Positions 35,601 to 44,813 of a stretch of 64,000 bases of DNA are shown one piece after another. Location of the stretch: the NCBI GenBank assembly GCA_963847145.1, contig CAWJYN010000006.1, positions 62,001 through 126,000 on the forward strand, given 5' to 3'. A model generated the notes under the pieces. It worked only from the letters and a program-made list of their open reading frames with translations, made no database searches and was not told where the DNA came from. The number at the start of each line of letters is the position of its first letter. The stretch's first letter is position 1. This DNA is from JABFRJ01 sp963847145 (GTDB lineage: Bacteria > Pseudomonadota > Alphaproteobacteria > Rhizobiales > Hyphomicrobiaceae). Position numbers and translations under genes: made by a program.

Positions 35601-36698
35601 ATGCTTTACCGCGAAACAGGCCAGTTCAAGTCGACCTACCGGTTGGACATGCAGATGTTTGCGATCCGGCAGGACCGGATTGCATACTATGCACTGCTGG
35701 CGTTTGCCTTTATTGGCGTGCCGCTGCTGGCCTACTTTCAGGTGGGCCTGTTCGGGCGCGACTACTTCTTCAAGGCGATTCTGATCCCGTTTCTGATCCT
35801 ATCGCTGGCGGCGATCGGGCTGAATATTCTGACGGGCTACTGTGGACAGATTTCGCTGGGCGGTGGCGCCTTCATGGCGATCGGCGCTTACTTCGGGTTC
35901 AAGTTTGCGACTGGGTTCGGGCCGTTGATGGCGTTGCCGATGCTGGTGTCGATTTTGCTCGGGGGGCTTTCGGCGGCGTTGATCGGGATATTGTTCGGCA
36001 TTCCGTCGCTGCGGATCAAAGGACTTTATCTAGCGGTTGCCACGCTGGCTGCGCAGTTCTTTTTCGACTGGCTGTTTTTGCGCGTGAAGTGGTTCACCAA
36101 CTACGAGCCGTCGGGTTCGGTGTCGGCGCCGGAGTTGAATTTTTTCGGCTGGATCGTGAAGTCGCCGGTCGAGCGGTATCTGTTGGCGCTGTCGTTCGTC
36201 ACGGTGTTTGCGCTGCTGGCGAAAAATCTGGTGCGCGGCAATCTCGGCCGTCAGTGGATGGCGATCCGGGATATGGATATCGCGGCGGAGATCATGGGCA
36301 TCCGGCCGCTGTACGCCAAACTGTCGGCGTTCGCGGTGTCATCGTTCTTTTGTGGCGTGGCGGGGGCCTTGTGGGCGTTCGTGCATCTGGGCAGCTGGGA
36401 GCCGTTGGCGTTCAACATCGACCGCTCGAACCAATTGCTGTTCATGATCATCATCGGTGGGTTGGGTTCGATCCTCGGGTCGTTCCTCGGAGCGGGCTTC
36501 ATTCTGTTGCTGCCGATCTTCCTCAATCAGGTGCCGGCGGCGCTTGGCATAAGTATGTCGGTTGAGACCATCACGCATCTCGAGTTCATTATCTTCGGGT
36601 CGTTGATTTGCTACTTGCTGATCAAGGAGCCGCATGGGTTCGCCAAGCTGTGGTCGCTAGGCAAAGAGAAGCTGCGACTATGGCCGTTCCCGTACTGA
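35601..36698 (+). CDS. livM: Branched-chain-amino-acid-type ABC transporter permease (LivM)
   Basis: The 365-residue permease has a longer hydrophilic N-terminus (MLYRETGQFKSTYRLDMQMF) before about nine helices. The LivM blocks GYCGQISLGGGAFMAIGAY, GLYLAVATLAAQFFFDW and RDMDIAAEIMGI are present. The last is the coupling helix that contacts the ATPases. The start at 35601 follows AAGG by six bases, right behind the heptamer repeat. The gene completes the LivH-LivM channel. Confidence 0.93.
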   Translation: MLYRETGQFKSTYRLDMQMFAIRQDRIAYYALLAFAFIGVPLLAYFQVGLFGRDYFFKAILIPFLILSLAAIGLNILTGYCGQISLGGGAFMAIGAYFGFKFATGFGPLMALPMLVSILLGGLSAALIGILFGIPSLRIKGLYLAVATLAAQFFFDWLFLRVKWFTNYEPSGSVSAPELNFFGWIVKSPVERYLLALSFVTVFALLAKNLVRGNLGRQWMAIRDMDIAAEIMGIRPLYAKLSAFAVSSFFCGVAGALWAFVHLGSWEPLAFNIDRSNQLLFMIIIGGLGSILGSFLGAGFILLLPIFLNQVPAALGISMSVETITHLEFIIFGSLICYLLIKEPHGFAKLWSLGKEKLRLWPFPY

Positions 36699-36810
36699 AC
36701 TTTCGAATATGTCGCGCGCAAAGCGGAGTGGCGCGCTGTACATCTGAAAACGAGACTCGCAAACAATTCCCGGCTCAACCGGGATGAGATCAACGCACTG
36801 GAGGAGTTCC

Positions 36811-38148
36811 ATGAAACGTATTTGGCTCGGCGCAGCACTCGGCATGACGAGCATCGCTGCCATCACCGCAACAACGTCGGCCCAACAGCCGAATGAACAG
36901 TTCATTCCGGCGCTGGTGTACCGCACAGGTGCATACGCGCCGAACGGTATTCCGTGGGCGAACGGCACGGCCGACTATTACTCGATGCTGAATGCACGCG
37001 ACGGCGGCATCAACGGCGTCAAGATCGTCTATGAGGAATGCGAGACGGGCTACGCGACCGACAAGGGCGTGGAATGCTATGAGCGTCTGAAGGGCAAGGG
37101 TCCGACGGGTGCTGCTTACGTTGCGCCGCTGTCGACCGGTATTACGTTCGCGCTCACCGAGAAGGCACCGGGCGACAAAATCCCGCTGCTGACGCTCGGT
37201 TATGGCCGCTCGGACAGCCGCGACGGCTCGGTCTTCGGTTGGAACTTCATCGCCATGGGCAGCTACTGGACGGCGGCCGACGTTGCGATCCAGCACATCG
37301 CCAAAGAAATGGGCGGCATGGCGAACCTGAAGGGCAAGAAAATCACGCTGGTGTTCCACGACAGCCCCTATGGCAAAGAGCCGATCGCAGCACTGGAAGC
37401 GCGCGCAAAGAAGGAAGGCTTCGAATTGAAGCTGGTGCCGGTGACGCATCCGGGTGTGGAGCAGAAGTCGCAGTGGCTCGGTATCCGCCAGGATAAGCCG
37501 GACTATGTGCTGCTGTGGGGCTGGGGCGTGATGAACTCGGCTGCCGTGAAGGAAGCGGCTGCCGTCAACTTCCCACGCGACAAGATGCTGGGCGTGTGGT
37601 GGTCGGGTGCAGAGCCGGACGTGATCCCGGCTGGCGACCAAGCGGTTGGCTATAAGGCACTCATGCTGCAGCACGGCGCAGGCCGGTATGGCGTGCATGC
37701 CGACATCGAGAAGCACGTCTACGCCAGCGGCGGTGGTGCGGCGAAGGGTGACGACGCGGCGCAAATCAAGGAAGGCCACGTGCTCTACAATCGCTCACTG
37801 GTCAACGCGTTGATTGGAACGGAAGCGATCCGTACCGCACAGAAGAAGTTCGGCAACAAGCCGATGACTGGCGAGCAAGTCCGCTGGGGCTTTGAGAACC
37901 TGGATCTGACGGAAGCGCGCATCAAGGAACTGGGTTTTGACGGCATGATCAAGCCGCTGAAGCTGTCGTGTGCGGATCATCAAGGTGCCGACCAGTCACG
38001 CGTCCACCAGTGGGATGGCAAGGCGTGGAAGGTTATCTCGGATTACTACACGGCCGACCGCTCGATCCTGGATCCGCTCGTCAAGGCGACCGCGACGAAG
38101 TATGCCGAAGACAAGAAGATCACGCCGCGCGATTGCTCGAAGGAGTGA
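36811..38148 (+). CDS. livK: ABC transporter periplasmic substrate-binding protein (LivK-like, Peripla_BP_6)
   Basis: This 445-residue type I periplasmic binding protein has a signal peptide (MKRIWLGAALGMTSIAAITA, cut after SAQ-). The fold blocks include RTGAYAPNGIPWANGTADY, INGVKIVYEECETGY and DKIPLLTLGYGRSDSRDG. GGAGGAG precedes the ATG. It is longer than leucine-binding proteins (about 370), as is typical for the clade found next to acyl-CoA ligases. The ligand is probably an aromatic or aliphatic acid (inference). A heptamer array starts at the very next base after the stop. Confidence 0.92.
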   Translation: MKRIWLGAALGMTSIAAITATTSAQQPNEQFIPALVYRTGAYAPNGIPWANGTADYYSMLNARDGGINGVKIVYEECETGYATDKGVECYERLKGKGPTGAAYVAPLSTGITFALTEKAPGDKIPLLTLGYGRSDSRDGSVFGWNFIAMGSYWTAADVAIQHIAKEMGGMANLKGKKITLVFHDSPYGKEPIAALEARAKKEGFELKLVPVTHPGVEQKSQWLGIRQDKPDYVLLWGWGVMNSAAVKEAAAVNFPRDKMLGVWWSGAEPDVIPAGDQAVGYKALMLQHGAGRYGVHADIEKHVYASGGGAAKGDDAAQIKEGHVLYNRSLVNALIGTEAIRTAQKKFGNKPMTGEQVRWGFENLDLTEARIKELGFDGMIKPLKLSCADHQGADQSRVHQWDGKAWKVISDYYTADRSILDPLVKATATKYAEDKKITPRDCSKE

Positions 38149-38215
38149 GGCAATAGGCAACGGGCAATAGGCAATAGGCAATAGGATGCACCGTTTGCCT
38201 ATGCCTGTTGCTTGC
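38149..38215 (+). repeat. GGCAATA heptamer array with inverted words, livK-DUF1287 gap
   Basis: Five tandem heptamers (GGCAATA, GGCAACG, then GGCAATA three times) start at the base after the livK stop. A right arm with TTGCCTA/TGCCTGTTGC words (38193-38215) can pair with them. This is the most regular array of the set. Confidence 0.9.
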
Positions 38216-38231
38216 TGATCTGGAGTGAGAC

Positions 38232-38867
38232 GTGGCGGCGGCTAGCTTTGATCGGCGACACGTCGTGGCTGGCTTATGTGCAGCCATGGTGGCTTCAACA
38301 ACCACCGTGGCTGCGCAGCCTGCTACACAACTTGCGACTACGGACTGGGCAGCGCGGCTTGTTGCGGCGGCGCGGGCGCAGATTGGTGTGACGGTGCGGT
38401 ATGACCCGGCCTACACGCGGCTTGCGTTTCCGGGTGGGGATGTGCCGCGCGACAAGGGTGTGTGTACGGACGTGCTGGTGCGCGCCTACCGGGATGCATT
38501 CGGCATAGATTTGCAGGCGCTGGTCAACGCCGACATGAAGATTGCCTTTGCGCGCTATCCGGCGCGCTGGGGATTGGTGAAGCCTGATCCGTCGATTGAT
38601 CACCGGCGTGTGCTCAACCTACGGGTCTATCTGGAGCGGCGCGGGTTCGCGCTGGGACCTCAGCCATTGGTGCCGGCCGCTTTCGAGACTGGTGACATCG
38701 CGACACAAGTGCTGCCGGGGAACCTGCCACATATCGGCGTGATATCTGACACAATGGGTGCGGAGGGCCGCCGCCTGCTCATACACAATATCGGTGCGGG
38801 AACTGAAGAGACCGATGTGCTCGCCACGTACACTCTGACCGGGCGCTACCGGTTTATTCCAGCCTGA
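38232..38867 (+). CDS. DUF1287 family exported protein
   Basis: The 211-residue protein starts at a GTG with GGAGTGAGA directly upstream. It has a signal peptide (RRHVVAGLCAAMVASTTTVA). The DUF1287 pattern is clear: ARAQIGVTVRYDPAYTRLAFPGGDVP, then GVCTDVLVRAYRD with the conserved Cys-Thr-Asp, DHRRVLNLRVYL and HIGVISD. The Cys, His and Asp residues and the fold suggest an NlpC/P60- or amidase-like periplasmic activity, but none is proven for the family. Its place inside an ABC import operon, between livK and livF, is unusual. Confidence 0.87.
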   Translation: MAAASFDRRHVVAGLCAAMVASTTTVAAQPATQLATTDWAARLVAAARAQIGVTVRYDPAYTRLAFPGGDVPRDKGVCTDVLVRAYRDAFGIDLQALVNADMKIAFARYPARWGLVKPDPSIDHRRVLNLRVYLERRGFALGPQPLVPAAFETGDIATQVLPGNLPHIGVISDTMGAEGRRLLIHNIGAGTEETDVLATYTLTGRYRFIPA

Positions 38868-38880
38868 GAGACAGAGACAC

Positions 38881-39747
38881 ATGTCCACTACCGTTGCTTC
38901 AGCTCCAGCCGCCGCTCCAACCGCCGCCGCCGCCGTGCAGACCGCCAAGCCGATTCTGGCGGTCAAGAACGTCGAGGCGATTTATGATCACGTGATTCTG
39001 GTGCTCAAAGGTGTGTCGATCGAGGTGCCGGAAGGCGGGATCGTCGCTATTCTTGGCGCGAATGGCGCGGGCAAGTCGACGACGCTGAAAGCAATCTCGA
39101 ACCTGATCAAGGCCGAGCGCGGCGAGGTGACGAAGGGGTCGATCGAGTTCAAGGGTGAGCGTGTCGATACGCTGACGCCGAACGATCTGGTGACGCGCGG
39201 CTGCATCCAAGTGATGGAAGGCCGGCACTGTTTCGGGCATCTGACGATCGAAGAGAACCTGCGCACAGGTGCGTTCACGCGCAAGGACGGCCGCGGTGGT
39301 GAAGCGGCGGCGCTGGATATGGTCTACACTTATTTTCCGCGCCTGAAGGAGCGGCGGAATTCGCAAGCGGGGTACACGTCGGGCGGTGAGCAGCAGATGT
39401 GTGCGATTGGCCGCGCGTTGATGGCGAAGCCGACGATGGTGCTGCTGGATGAGCCATCGATGGGGCTGGCACCGCAGATCGTCGAGCAGATTTTCGAGAT
39501 CGTCAAAGACATCAACACCAAGGAGCGGGTGTCGTTCCTGCTGGCGGAGCAGAACACCAACGTGGCGCTGCGTTATGCGACGTATGGGTATATTCTGGAA
39601 ACCGGCCGCATCGTGATGGACGGCAATGCCGCGGCGTTGCGCGACAACGAAGACGTCAAGGAATTTTACCTCGGTATGGGCGGCGCGGACCGCAAAAGCT
39701 TTCGCGACGTCAAGAGCTACAAGCGGCGCAAGCGCTGGTTGTCGTGA
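38881..39747 (+). CDS. livF: Branched-chain-amino-acid-type ABC transporter ATPase (LivF)
   Basis: The 288-residue ATPase has Walker A GANGAGKST (residues 59-67), signature SGGEQQMCAIGRAL, Walker B MVLLDEPSMGLAP and switch region LAEQNTNVAL. An Ala/Pro-rich 22-residue N-terminal tail and a basic tail (SYKRRKRWLS) are additions to the usual 235-residue LivF core. It lies 13 bases after the DUF1287 gene, which implies co-translation. It completes the importer. Confidence 0.94.
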   Translation: MSTTVASAPAAAPTAAAAVQTAKPILAVKNVEAIYDHVILVLKGVSIEVPEGGIVAILGANGAGKSTTLKAISNLIKAERGEVTKGSIEFKGERVDTLTPNDLVTRGCIQVMEGRHCFGHLTIEENLRTGAFTRKDGRGGEAAALDMVYTYFPRLKERRNSQAGYTSGGEQQMCAIGRALMAKPTMVLLDEPSMGLAPQIVEQIFEIVKDINTKERVSFLLAEQNTNVALRYATYGYILETGRIVMDGNAAALRDNEDVKEFYLGMGGADRKSFRDVKSYKRRKRWLS

Positions 39748-39762
39748 GGGATTGGGGGCAGT

Positions 39763-39956
39763 TCGTAGGTTGGGTTAGGCGCCCTTCGCGCCGTAACCCA
39801 ATGCTTCACGCGCGGTCCCAGATGAATTTCCGTCTCTTGTCGGTGCGACGTTGGGTTACGTCGCTGAAACGCGTCTAACCCAACCTACGGGTTTCGAGCG
39901 GATTTCGAGCGGTATCGTAAAGTGTCGGGTCGCGCTACGCTCGACCCAACCTACGG
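39763..39956. repeat. GTAGGTTGGGTTA-family palindromic repeat, two to three units
   Basis: CGTAGGTTGGGTTAG (39763-39777) and CTAACCCAACCTACG (39875-39889) are exact 15-bp inverted copies. Internal complementary halves (GCGCC...GTAACCCAA, GTTGGGTTACG) lie between them. A third half (GACCCAACCTACGG) ends at about 39956. This repeat type is widespread in bacterial intergenic regions. Confidence 0.85.
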
Positions 39957-39976
39957 CGCGTCGCGGAGTCCCTCAC

Positions 39977-41119
39977 ATGCGTGCAATCTTTGTCGGCTTG
40001 GCGTGCGCGCACGCACTGTTCGCTGCGGGCAGTGCCCATGCCCAGCAAACCAAGGCTCCGTTGCCTGCCGCGCGCGTGGCGGTGACCGTGGAGACTGTTG
40101 CCAAAGGCTTGGAGCATCCATGGGGGCTCGCCTTCTTGCCAGACGGGCGGATGCTGGTCACCGAGCGGCCGGGGCGGTTGCGTGTCGTGAGCCGGGATGG
40201 AACGATATCGCCGACGGTGACGGGTGTGCCGCCGGTCGCTGTGGTGGGTCAAGGCGGGTTGCTGGATGTGGCGCTCGATCCGGCATTTCAAAGCAATCAG
40301 CGCATTTATCTGACGTTCGCGGAGCCGCGGCGGGCAGGCACGGCCGGCACTGCGGTGGCGCGAGCGAAGCTGGTGCTCGAAGGGGCGGGTGCGCGGCTCG
40401 AGGATGTGCAGGTCATCTTCCGGCAGATGCCGGCGGCGGGTGGTGGTCTGCACTTCGGGTCGCGGCTGGCGTTCGCGCGGGATGGGAAACTGTTCGTGGC
40501 GCTGGGCGAGCGTTATCAGCGCGATGAGGCGCAGAATATGCGCGCGCACTTCGGCAAGGTGGTGCGGATTGATACGGACGGCAAGGTGCCGGTGGATAAC
40601 CCTTTCGCTGATGGGAAAGATGCGTTGCCGGAAATTTGGAGCACGGGGCATCGCAATCCGCAGGCGGCGGCAATTCATCCGGTGACGGGTAAGCTGTGGG
40701 TGGTGGAGCATGGGCCGCGTGGCGGCGACGAGATCAACGTGGCGGAGAGAGGCAAGAACTACGGCTGGCCGGTGATCGGGTATGGGATCGACTACTCTGG
40801 TGCCAAAATTCACGAGGGCACGTCAAAGCCCGGCTTGGAGCAGCCGATTTACTATTGGGTGCCATCGATCGCGCCGTCGGGGATGGCGTTCTATACGAGC
40901 GATGTGGTGCCAGCATGGAAGGGCAATTTGTTCGTCGGCGCGCTGGTGGGGCAACATCTTGCGCGGCTGGTGCTGGATGGCGAGCGCGTGGTTGGCGAGG
41001 AGCGGTTGCTGGCCGATCTCGGCGAGCGCATCCGTGATGTGCGGATGGGGCCGGACGGGGCACTGTGGGTGCTGACGGATCATCCGCAAGGGCGGGTGTT
41101 GCGGGTGGTGGGGAAGTAA
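39977..41119 (+). CDS. Exported PQQ-type sugar dehydrogenase (glucose/sorbosone dehydrogenase family)
   Basis: This 380-residue protein has a signal peptide (MRAIFVGLACAHALFAAGS, cut after AHA-Q) and a six-bladed propeller of the soluble aldose sugar dehydrogenase family. Markers are GLEHPWGLAFLPDGRMLVTE, GQGGLLDVALDP and FHFG-like LHFGSRLAF, then GHRNPQAAAIHP, EHGPRGGDEIN and NYGWPVIGYG. These are the PQQ and calcium site regions. It would oxidise aldoses in the periplasm; no PQQ synthesis genes are in the window. The ATG at 39977 is chosen for its signal peptide; the upstream extension lies in repeats. Confidence 0.9.
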   Translation: MRAIFVGLACAHALFAAGSAHAQQTKAPLPAARVAVTVETVAKGLEHPWGLAFLPDGRMLVTERPGRLRVVSRDGTISPTVTGVPPVAVVGQGGLLDVALDPAFQSNQRIYLTFAEPRRAGTAGTAVARAKLVLEGAGARLEDVQVIFRQMPAAGGGLHFGSRLAFARDGKLFVALGERYQRDEAQNMRAHFGKVVRIDTDGKVPVDNPFADGKDALPEIWSTGHRNPQAAAIHPVTGKLWVVEHGPRGGDEINVAERGKNYGWPVIGYGIDYSGAKIHEGTSKPGLEQPIYYWVPSIAPSGMAFYTSDVVPAWKGNLFVGALVGQHLARLVLDGERVVGEERLLADLGERIRDVRMGPDGALWVLTDHPQGRVLRVVGK

Positions 41120-41127
41120 GTGAGCAG

Positions 41128-41142
41128 ACAATAGGCAATAGA
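41128..41142 (+). repeat. Short GGCAATA heptamer remnant
   Basis: ACAATAGGCAATAGA, two heptamers, eight bases after the stop of the sugar dehydrogenase gene. It looks like a minimal or decayed copy of the arrays at 35494, 38149 and 51045. Confidence 0.6.
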
Positions 41143-41155
41143 ACGTAGAGCGAGT

Positions 41156-41610
41156 GATGTTGGGTTACGCGCCTGCGATAACGAGGCAAATTGGCAACGT
41201 TGCACCGGCGCTAACCCAACCTACGGCATCGGCACTATTCCGCGTGCTGCGAGTGACGAGGAAGTGAAGGAGTCGGTTGGGTTGCGCCAGCCTTCGTTAA
41301 TGCCGACTCATGGCTCGACGCGGTGGCAGAGTGTAGGTTGGGTCAAGGCCCCTTCGGCCGCGACCCAACATCTTCTAGATCTCGCCTGTGGTTGTTGGGT
41401 CGCGGCTCACGCCTTGACCCAACCTACATTCGGCGCATCGGTCAGTCTCAGTGTAGGTTGGCGTTAGGCGCCTTCGCGCTGTAACCCAACGGTTCGTGGG
41501 CGGTGCAAATTTCGCCGCTCTGGAGTAAGCGAGGTTGGGTTACGCGCTTGCGGCGACGGAGACAATCACAGCCTTTTTGCCGGCGCTAACCCAACCTACG
41601 GCATCGGCGA
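41156..41610. repeat. Cluster of GTAGGTTGGGTTA-type palindromes plus a direct duplication
   Basis: At least three palindromic units follow each other (about 41159-41225, 41333-41427 and 41453-41599), with ends GTAGGTTGGGTY and RACCCAACCTAC. The segment about 41156-41262 is repeated at about 41531-41637. The second copy covers the stop codon of the RND gene and the first is a decayed copy of that gene end. Nothing here looks coding. Confidence 0.85.
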
Positions 41611-44600
41611 TTATTCCGCGGGTGCGAGTGACGGCGAGACAGCGGCCTTGCTCCGCCCAGTCAGGCGGCGGTGGAGGCGGTCGAGGAGAAGGTAGACGGC
41701 GGGGGTGGTGTAGAGGGTGAGGATCTGGCTGACGACGAGGCCGCCGATAATGGTGATGCCAAGGGGGCGGCGCAACTCAGCACCCGGGCCGGTGGCGATG
41801 GCGAGCGGGATGGCACCGAGCAGCGAGGCCATCGTGGTCATGAGAATGGGGCGGAAGCGGACGCGGGCGGCTTCGAAGATGGCGGCTTCCGGCGAGAGGC
41901 CGCGGGTGCGCTCGGCTTCGAGCGCGAAGTCGACGAGCATGATGCCATTCTTTTTGACGATGCCGATCAAGAGAATGATGCCGATGAAGGCGATGAGCGA
42001 CAGCTCCATGCCGTAGAGCTGCAGCGCGATGAGGGCGCCGAGGCCGGCGGATGGCAGTGTCGAGATGATCGTCAGCGGGTGGGCGAGGCTTTCGTAGAGC
42101 ACGCCGAGGACGATGTAGACGGCGAGCAGGGCGGCGAGCAGCAAGAGCGGCTGCGCGCCAGCGCCGGCGGCGAAGGCTTTCGCGTCGCCCGCCGCTTCGG
42201 CGCGAATGCTTTCGGGAAGCCCAAGTTCGGCGATGGCGCGGTTGATGCCGGTGCGGGCTTCGTCAAGTGATGCACCCTCACTCAGATTGTAGCTGATGGT
42301 GACGGCGGGGAACGGGCCTTGGTGATTGACCACGAGCGGGGCTAAGCCGCGCTCGATCTTGATGACGTTGAGGATCGGGACTTCGACGCCTTTGGCGCCT
42401 TGCACATAGACGCGGGAGAGGTCGGACGGATCGCGTTGGTAGCGCGGGTCGACTTCAAGGATGACGCGGTACTGATTGCGGGTGCCGTAGATCAGCGAGA
42501 CCTGGCGCTGGGCGAAGGCGTTGTTGAGCGCGTTGTTGATGTCTTGTGTGGCGACGCCGAGGCGCGCGCTAGCGACGCGGTCGATGGTGACGGTGAGCTG
42601 GCTGCCGCCCTGCTCGCGGTCCGTGGTCACATCGACGAGATTGGGGAGTTTGCGGACACGTTCGAGAACCTTGGGGACGGAGGCATAGAGTTCGTCGACA
42701 TCGGGCCCCCAGAGCGTGAACTGATAGAGCGATTTCGACTGACGGCCGCCGGCCTGGACGTCCTGGATAGCGTACATGAAGGTGCGGATGCCGGAGATGG
42801 AGTTGAGCGGGCGGCGGAGGCGGTCGATGATCTGCTGGCTGGTCTGGCCGTTGCGCTCGGCGAGCGGCTTGAGGGCGATGAACATGCGGCCGGCGTTGGC
42901 GGTGGCATTGAAGAACGACGAACCTGTGGAGGCACCGACGTGGGCAACGGCGGGATCGCGCATGACGATTTCGACGAGCTTTGATTGCAGCTCGCTCATG
43001 CGCTCAAAGGAGACGTCGGGGGCGCCTTCGGTGGAGGCGGAGATGAGACCGGCGTCATCCTGCGGGAAGAAGCCTTTTGGCGTCTTGATGTAGAGGTTCA
43101 CGGTCGCGGCGATCACGACGACAAGTACGAGCAAGGTCGACCACTTCCAGCGGATGGCGACGGCGAGGGTGTTGGCGTAGGCGCGTTCCAGGGCGCCCAG
43201 CGTGCCCTCGATGATCCGGTCGAAGAGGGTGGCGGTGGGGCTGGCGGCTTGCTTGACGAAGTGGCCGCAGATCATCGGCGTAACGGACAGCGAGACAATG
43301 GTCGAGACGATGATGGCGAAGGCGAGGGTGAGTGAGAACTCGCGCAGCAGACCGCCGACGATGCCGGTCATGAAGATCAAGGGGATGAAGGCGGCGAGCA
43401 GCGACAGCGAGATTGAGATGACGGTGAAGCCGATCTGGCGGGCGCCAGCGAGTGCTGCCTGGATGGGTGTGAGGCCACGTTCGAGATTGCGGTACATGTT
43501 CTCGATCATCACGATGGCGTCGTCGACGACGAAGCCGACCGAGACGGCGAGGGCCATGAGGGTGAGATTGTTGATGGAAAAGTTGGCAAGCCACATGCAG
43601 CCGAGCGTGCCGGCGAGGGACAGCGGCACAGTGATGCCGGCGGCGATGGTGGGGCTGGTGCGGCGGAGGAAGAGAAAGACGACCAGCATCACCAGGATGA
43701 TGGCGAGGGTGAGCGTGAACTCCATATCTTTGACGGAGGCGCGGATGGTGAGCGTGCGGTCGCTCATGATGGTGAAGTCGATGCCTTGGGGGACGAATTT
43801 CTGGATCTCCGGCAGCAGGGCTTTGACGCGGTCGACGGTGTCGATGACGTTGGCCTCGCCCTCCTTGGTGACGAAGAGCAGGACGGAGGGCTGACGGTCG
43901 AAGGTCGCGACGGTGCGGCTGTTGCGGGTGCCTTGGACGACTTCGGCGACATCTGACAGTTTTACCACGGTGCCATTGGCGGCCTTGATGACGAGGCGCT
44001 TGTAGTCGTCGATGGTGAGCAGCTGCGCGTTGGTTTCGATGGCCGTGAGTGTGGTGGTGCCGTCGATGGCGCCGAGCGGCGTAACGATGTTGGCGGCGGT
44101 GAGTGCGACGCGCACGTCCTCGATGGAAAGGCCGAGGGCGGTGAGTTGGGCCGGATTGACCTTGACGCGGATGGCGGGCTGGTCGGCGCCGGAGATGTTG
44201 ACCTGAGCGACGCCCTGCACCTGCGCGATGCGCTGGGCGATGACGCTGTCGGCGACGTCGAAGAGCGCGGTGGCGGGCATCGTCGTCGAGGTGAGCGCGA
44301 TGATGATGATGGGCGCGGCGTTGGGGTTCGCCTTGCGGAAGGCGGGCAGGGTTGGGAGGTCGCTGGGGAGGTCGGCGAGGGCTGCGTTGATGGCGGCTTG
44401 CACGTCGCGGGCGGCGTTGTCGATTTTGCGCTTGGGGTCGAAGACGAGGGAAATGCGGGTGGAGCCGAGGCCGCTGGAGGACGTGATCTCGGTCACGCCG
44501 GCGATCTCGCCGAGACGGCGTTCAAGCGGGGCGGCGACGGTCGCGGCCATGGTGGCGGGATCGGCGCCGGGGCGGCTGGCGGACACGTTGATGAAGGGAA

Positions 44601-44724
44601 TCGCGAAGTTGGGCAGGCTGGAGACGGGCAGGAACGCGTAGGACACGAGACCGACCAAGGTCAGGCCGATGGCGAGCAGCGTCGTGCCGATGGGGCGCAG
44701 GATGAAGGGGCGCGAGACGTTCAT
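41611..44724 (-). CDS. mdtC: RND multidrug efflux permease (MdtC-like)
   Basis: This 1037-residue inner-membrane proton antiporter has the RND arrangement: TM1 near residues 10-30 (ILRPIGTTLLAIGLTLVGLV), porter loops, and TM4 with the proton-relay Asp pair in GFVVDDAIVMIENMYR. A second set of porter domains and a C-terminal helix bundle ending PSLAPAE complete it. It belongs with the MFP and the first RND gene upstream, as in MdtABC/MuxABC, where two different RND subunits form one pump. The ATG at 44724 matches the MNVSRPFILRPI consensus. A repeat-filled 0.9-kb gap, including a DUF559 cassette, separates it from mdtB. Confidence 0.93.
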   Translation of the reverse strand: MNVSRPFILRPIGTTLLAIGLTLVGLVSYAFLPVSSLPNFAIPFINVSASRPGADPATMAATVAAPLERRLGEIAGVTEITSSSGLGSTRISLVFDPKRKIDNAARDVQAAINAALADLPSDLPTLPAFRKANPNAAPIIIIALTSTTMPATALFDVADSVIAQRIAQVQGVAQVNISGADQPAIRVKVNPAQLTALGLSIEDVRVALTAANIVTPLGAIDGTTTLTAIETNAQLLTIDDYKRLVIKAANGTVVKLSDVAEVVQGTRNSRTVATFDRQPSVLLFVTKEGEANVIDTVDRVKALLPEIQKFVPQGIDFTIMSDRTLTIRASVKDMEFTLTLAIILVMLVVFLFLRRTSPTIAAGITVPLSLAGTLGCMWLANFSINNLTLMALAVSVGFVVDDAIVMIENMYRNLERGLTPIQAALAGARQIGFTVISISLSLLAAFIPLIFMTGIVGGLLREFSLTLAFAIIVSTIVSLSVTPMICGHFVKQAASPTATLFDRIIEGTLGALERAYANTLAVAIRWKWSTLLVLVVVIAATVNLYIKTPKGFFPQDDAGLISASTEGAPDVSFERMSELQSKLVEIVMRDPAVAHVGASTGSSFFNATANAGRMFIALKPLAERNGQTSQQIIDRLRRPLNSISGIRTFMYAIQDVQAGGRQSKSLYQFTLWGPDVDELYASVPKVLERVRKLPNLVDVTTDREQGGSQLTVTIDRVASARLGVATQDINNALNNAFAQRQVSLIYGTRNQYRVILEVDPRYQRDPSDLSRVYVQGAKGVEVPILNVIKIERGLAPLVVNHQGPFPAVTISYNLSEGASLDEARTGINRAIAELGLPESIRAEAAGDAKAFAAGAGAQPLLLLAALLAVYIVLGVLYESLAHPLTIISTLPSAGLGALIALQLYGMELSLIAFIGIILLIGIVKKNGIMLVDFALEAERTRGLSPEAAIFEAARVRFRPILMTTMASLLGAIPLAIATGPGAELRRPLGITIIGGLVVSQILTLYTTPAVYLLLDRLHRRLTGRSKAAVSPSLAPAE

Positions 44725-44813
44725 GGGGTGGCTCCGCGCGAGCGGATGGCGAATTGCGAATTGTGAGTAGGGGTGGAGCTGTTGCGACGACAAGACTCGC
44801 GGCCGCCCCTCAC

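Noticed and set aside
38149..38215. CRISPR-like short direct repeats
   Set aside because: The 7-base words are contiguous, without unique spacers, and are followed by complementary words; no cas gene is present.
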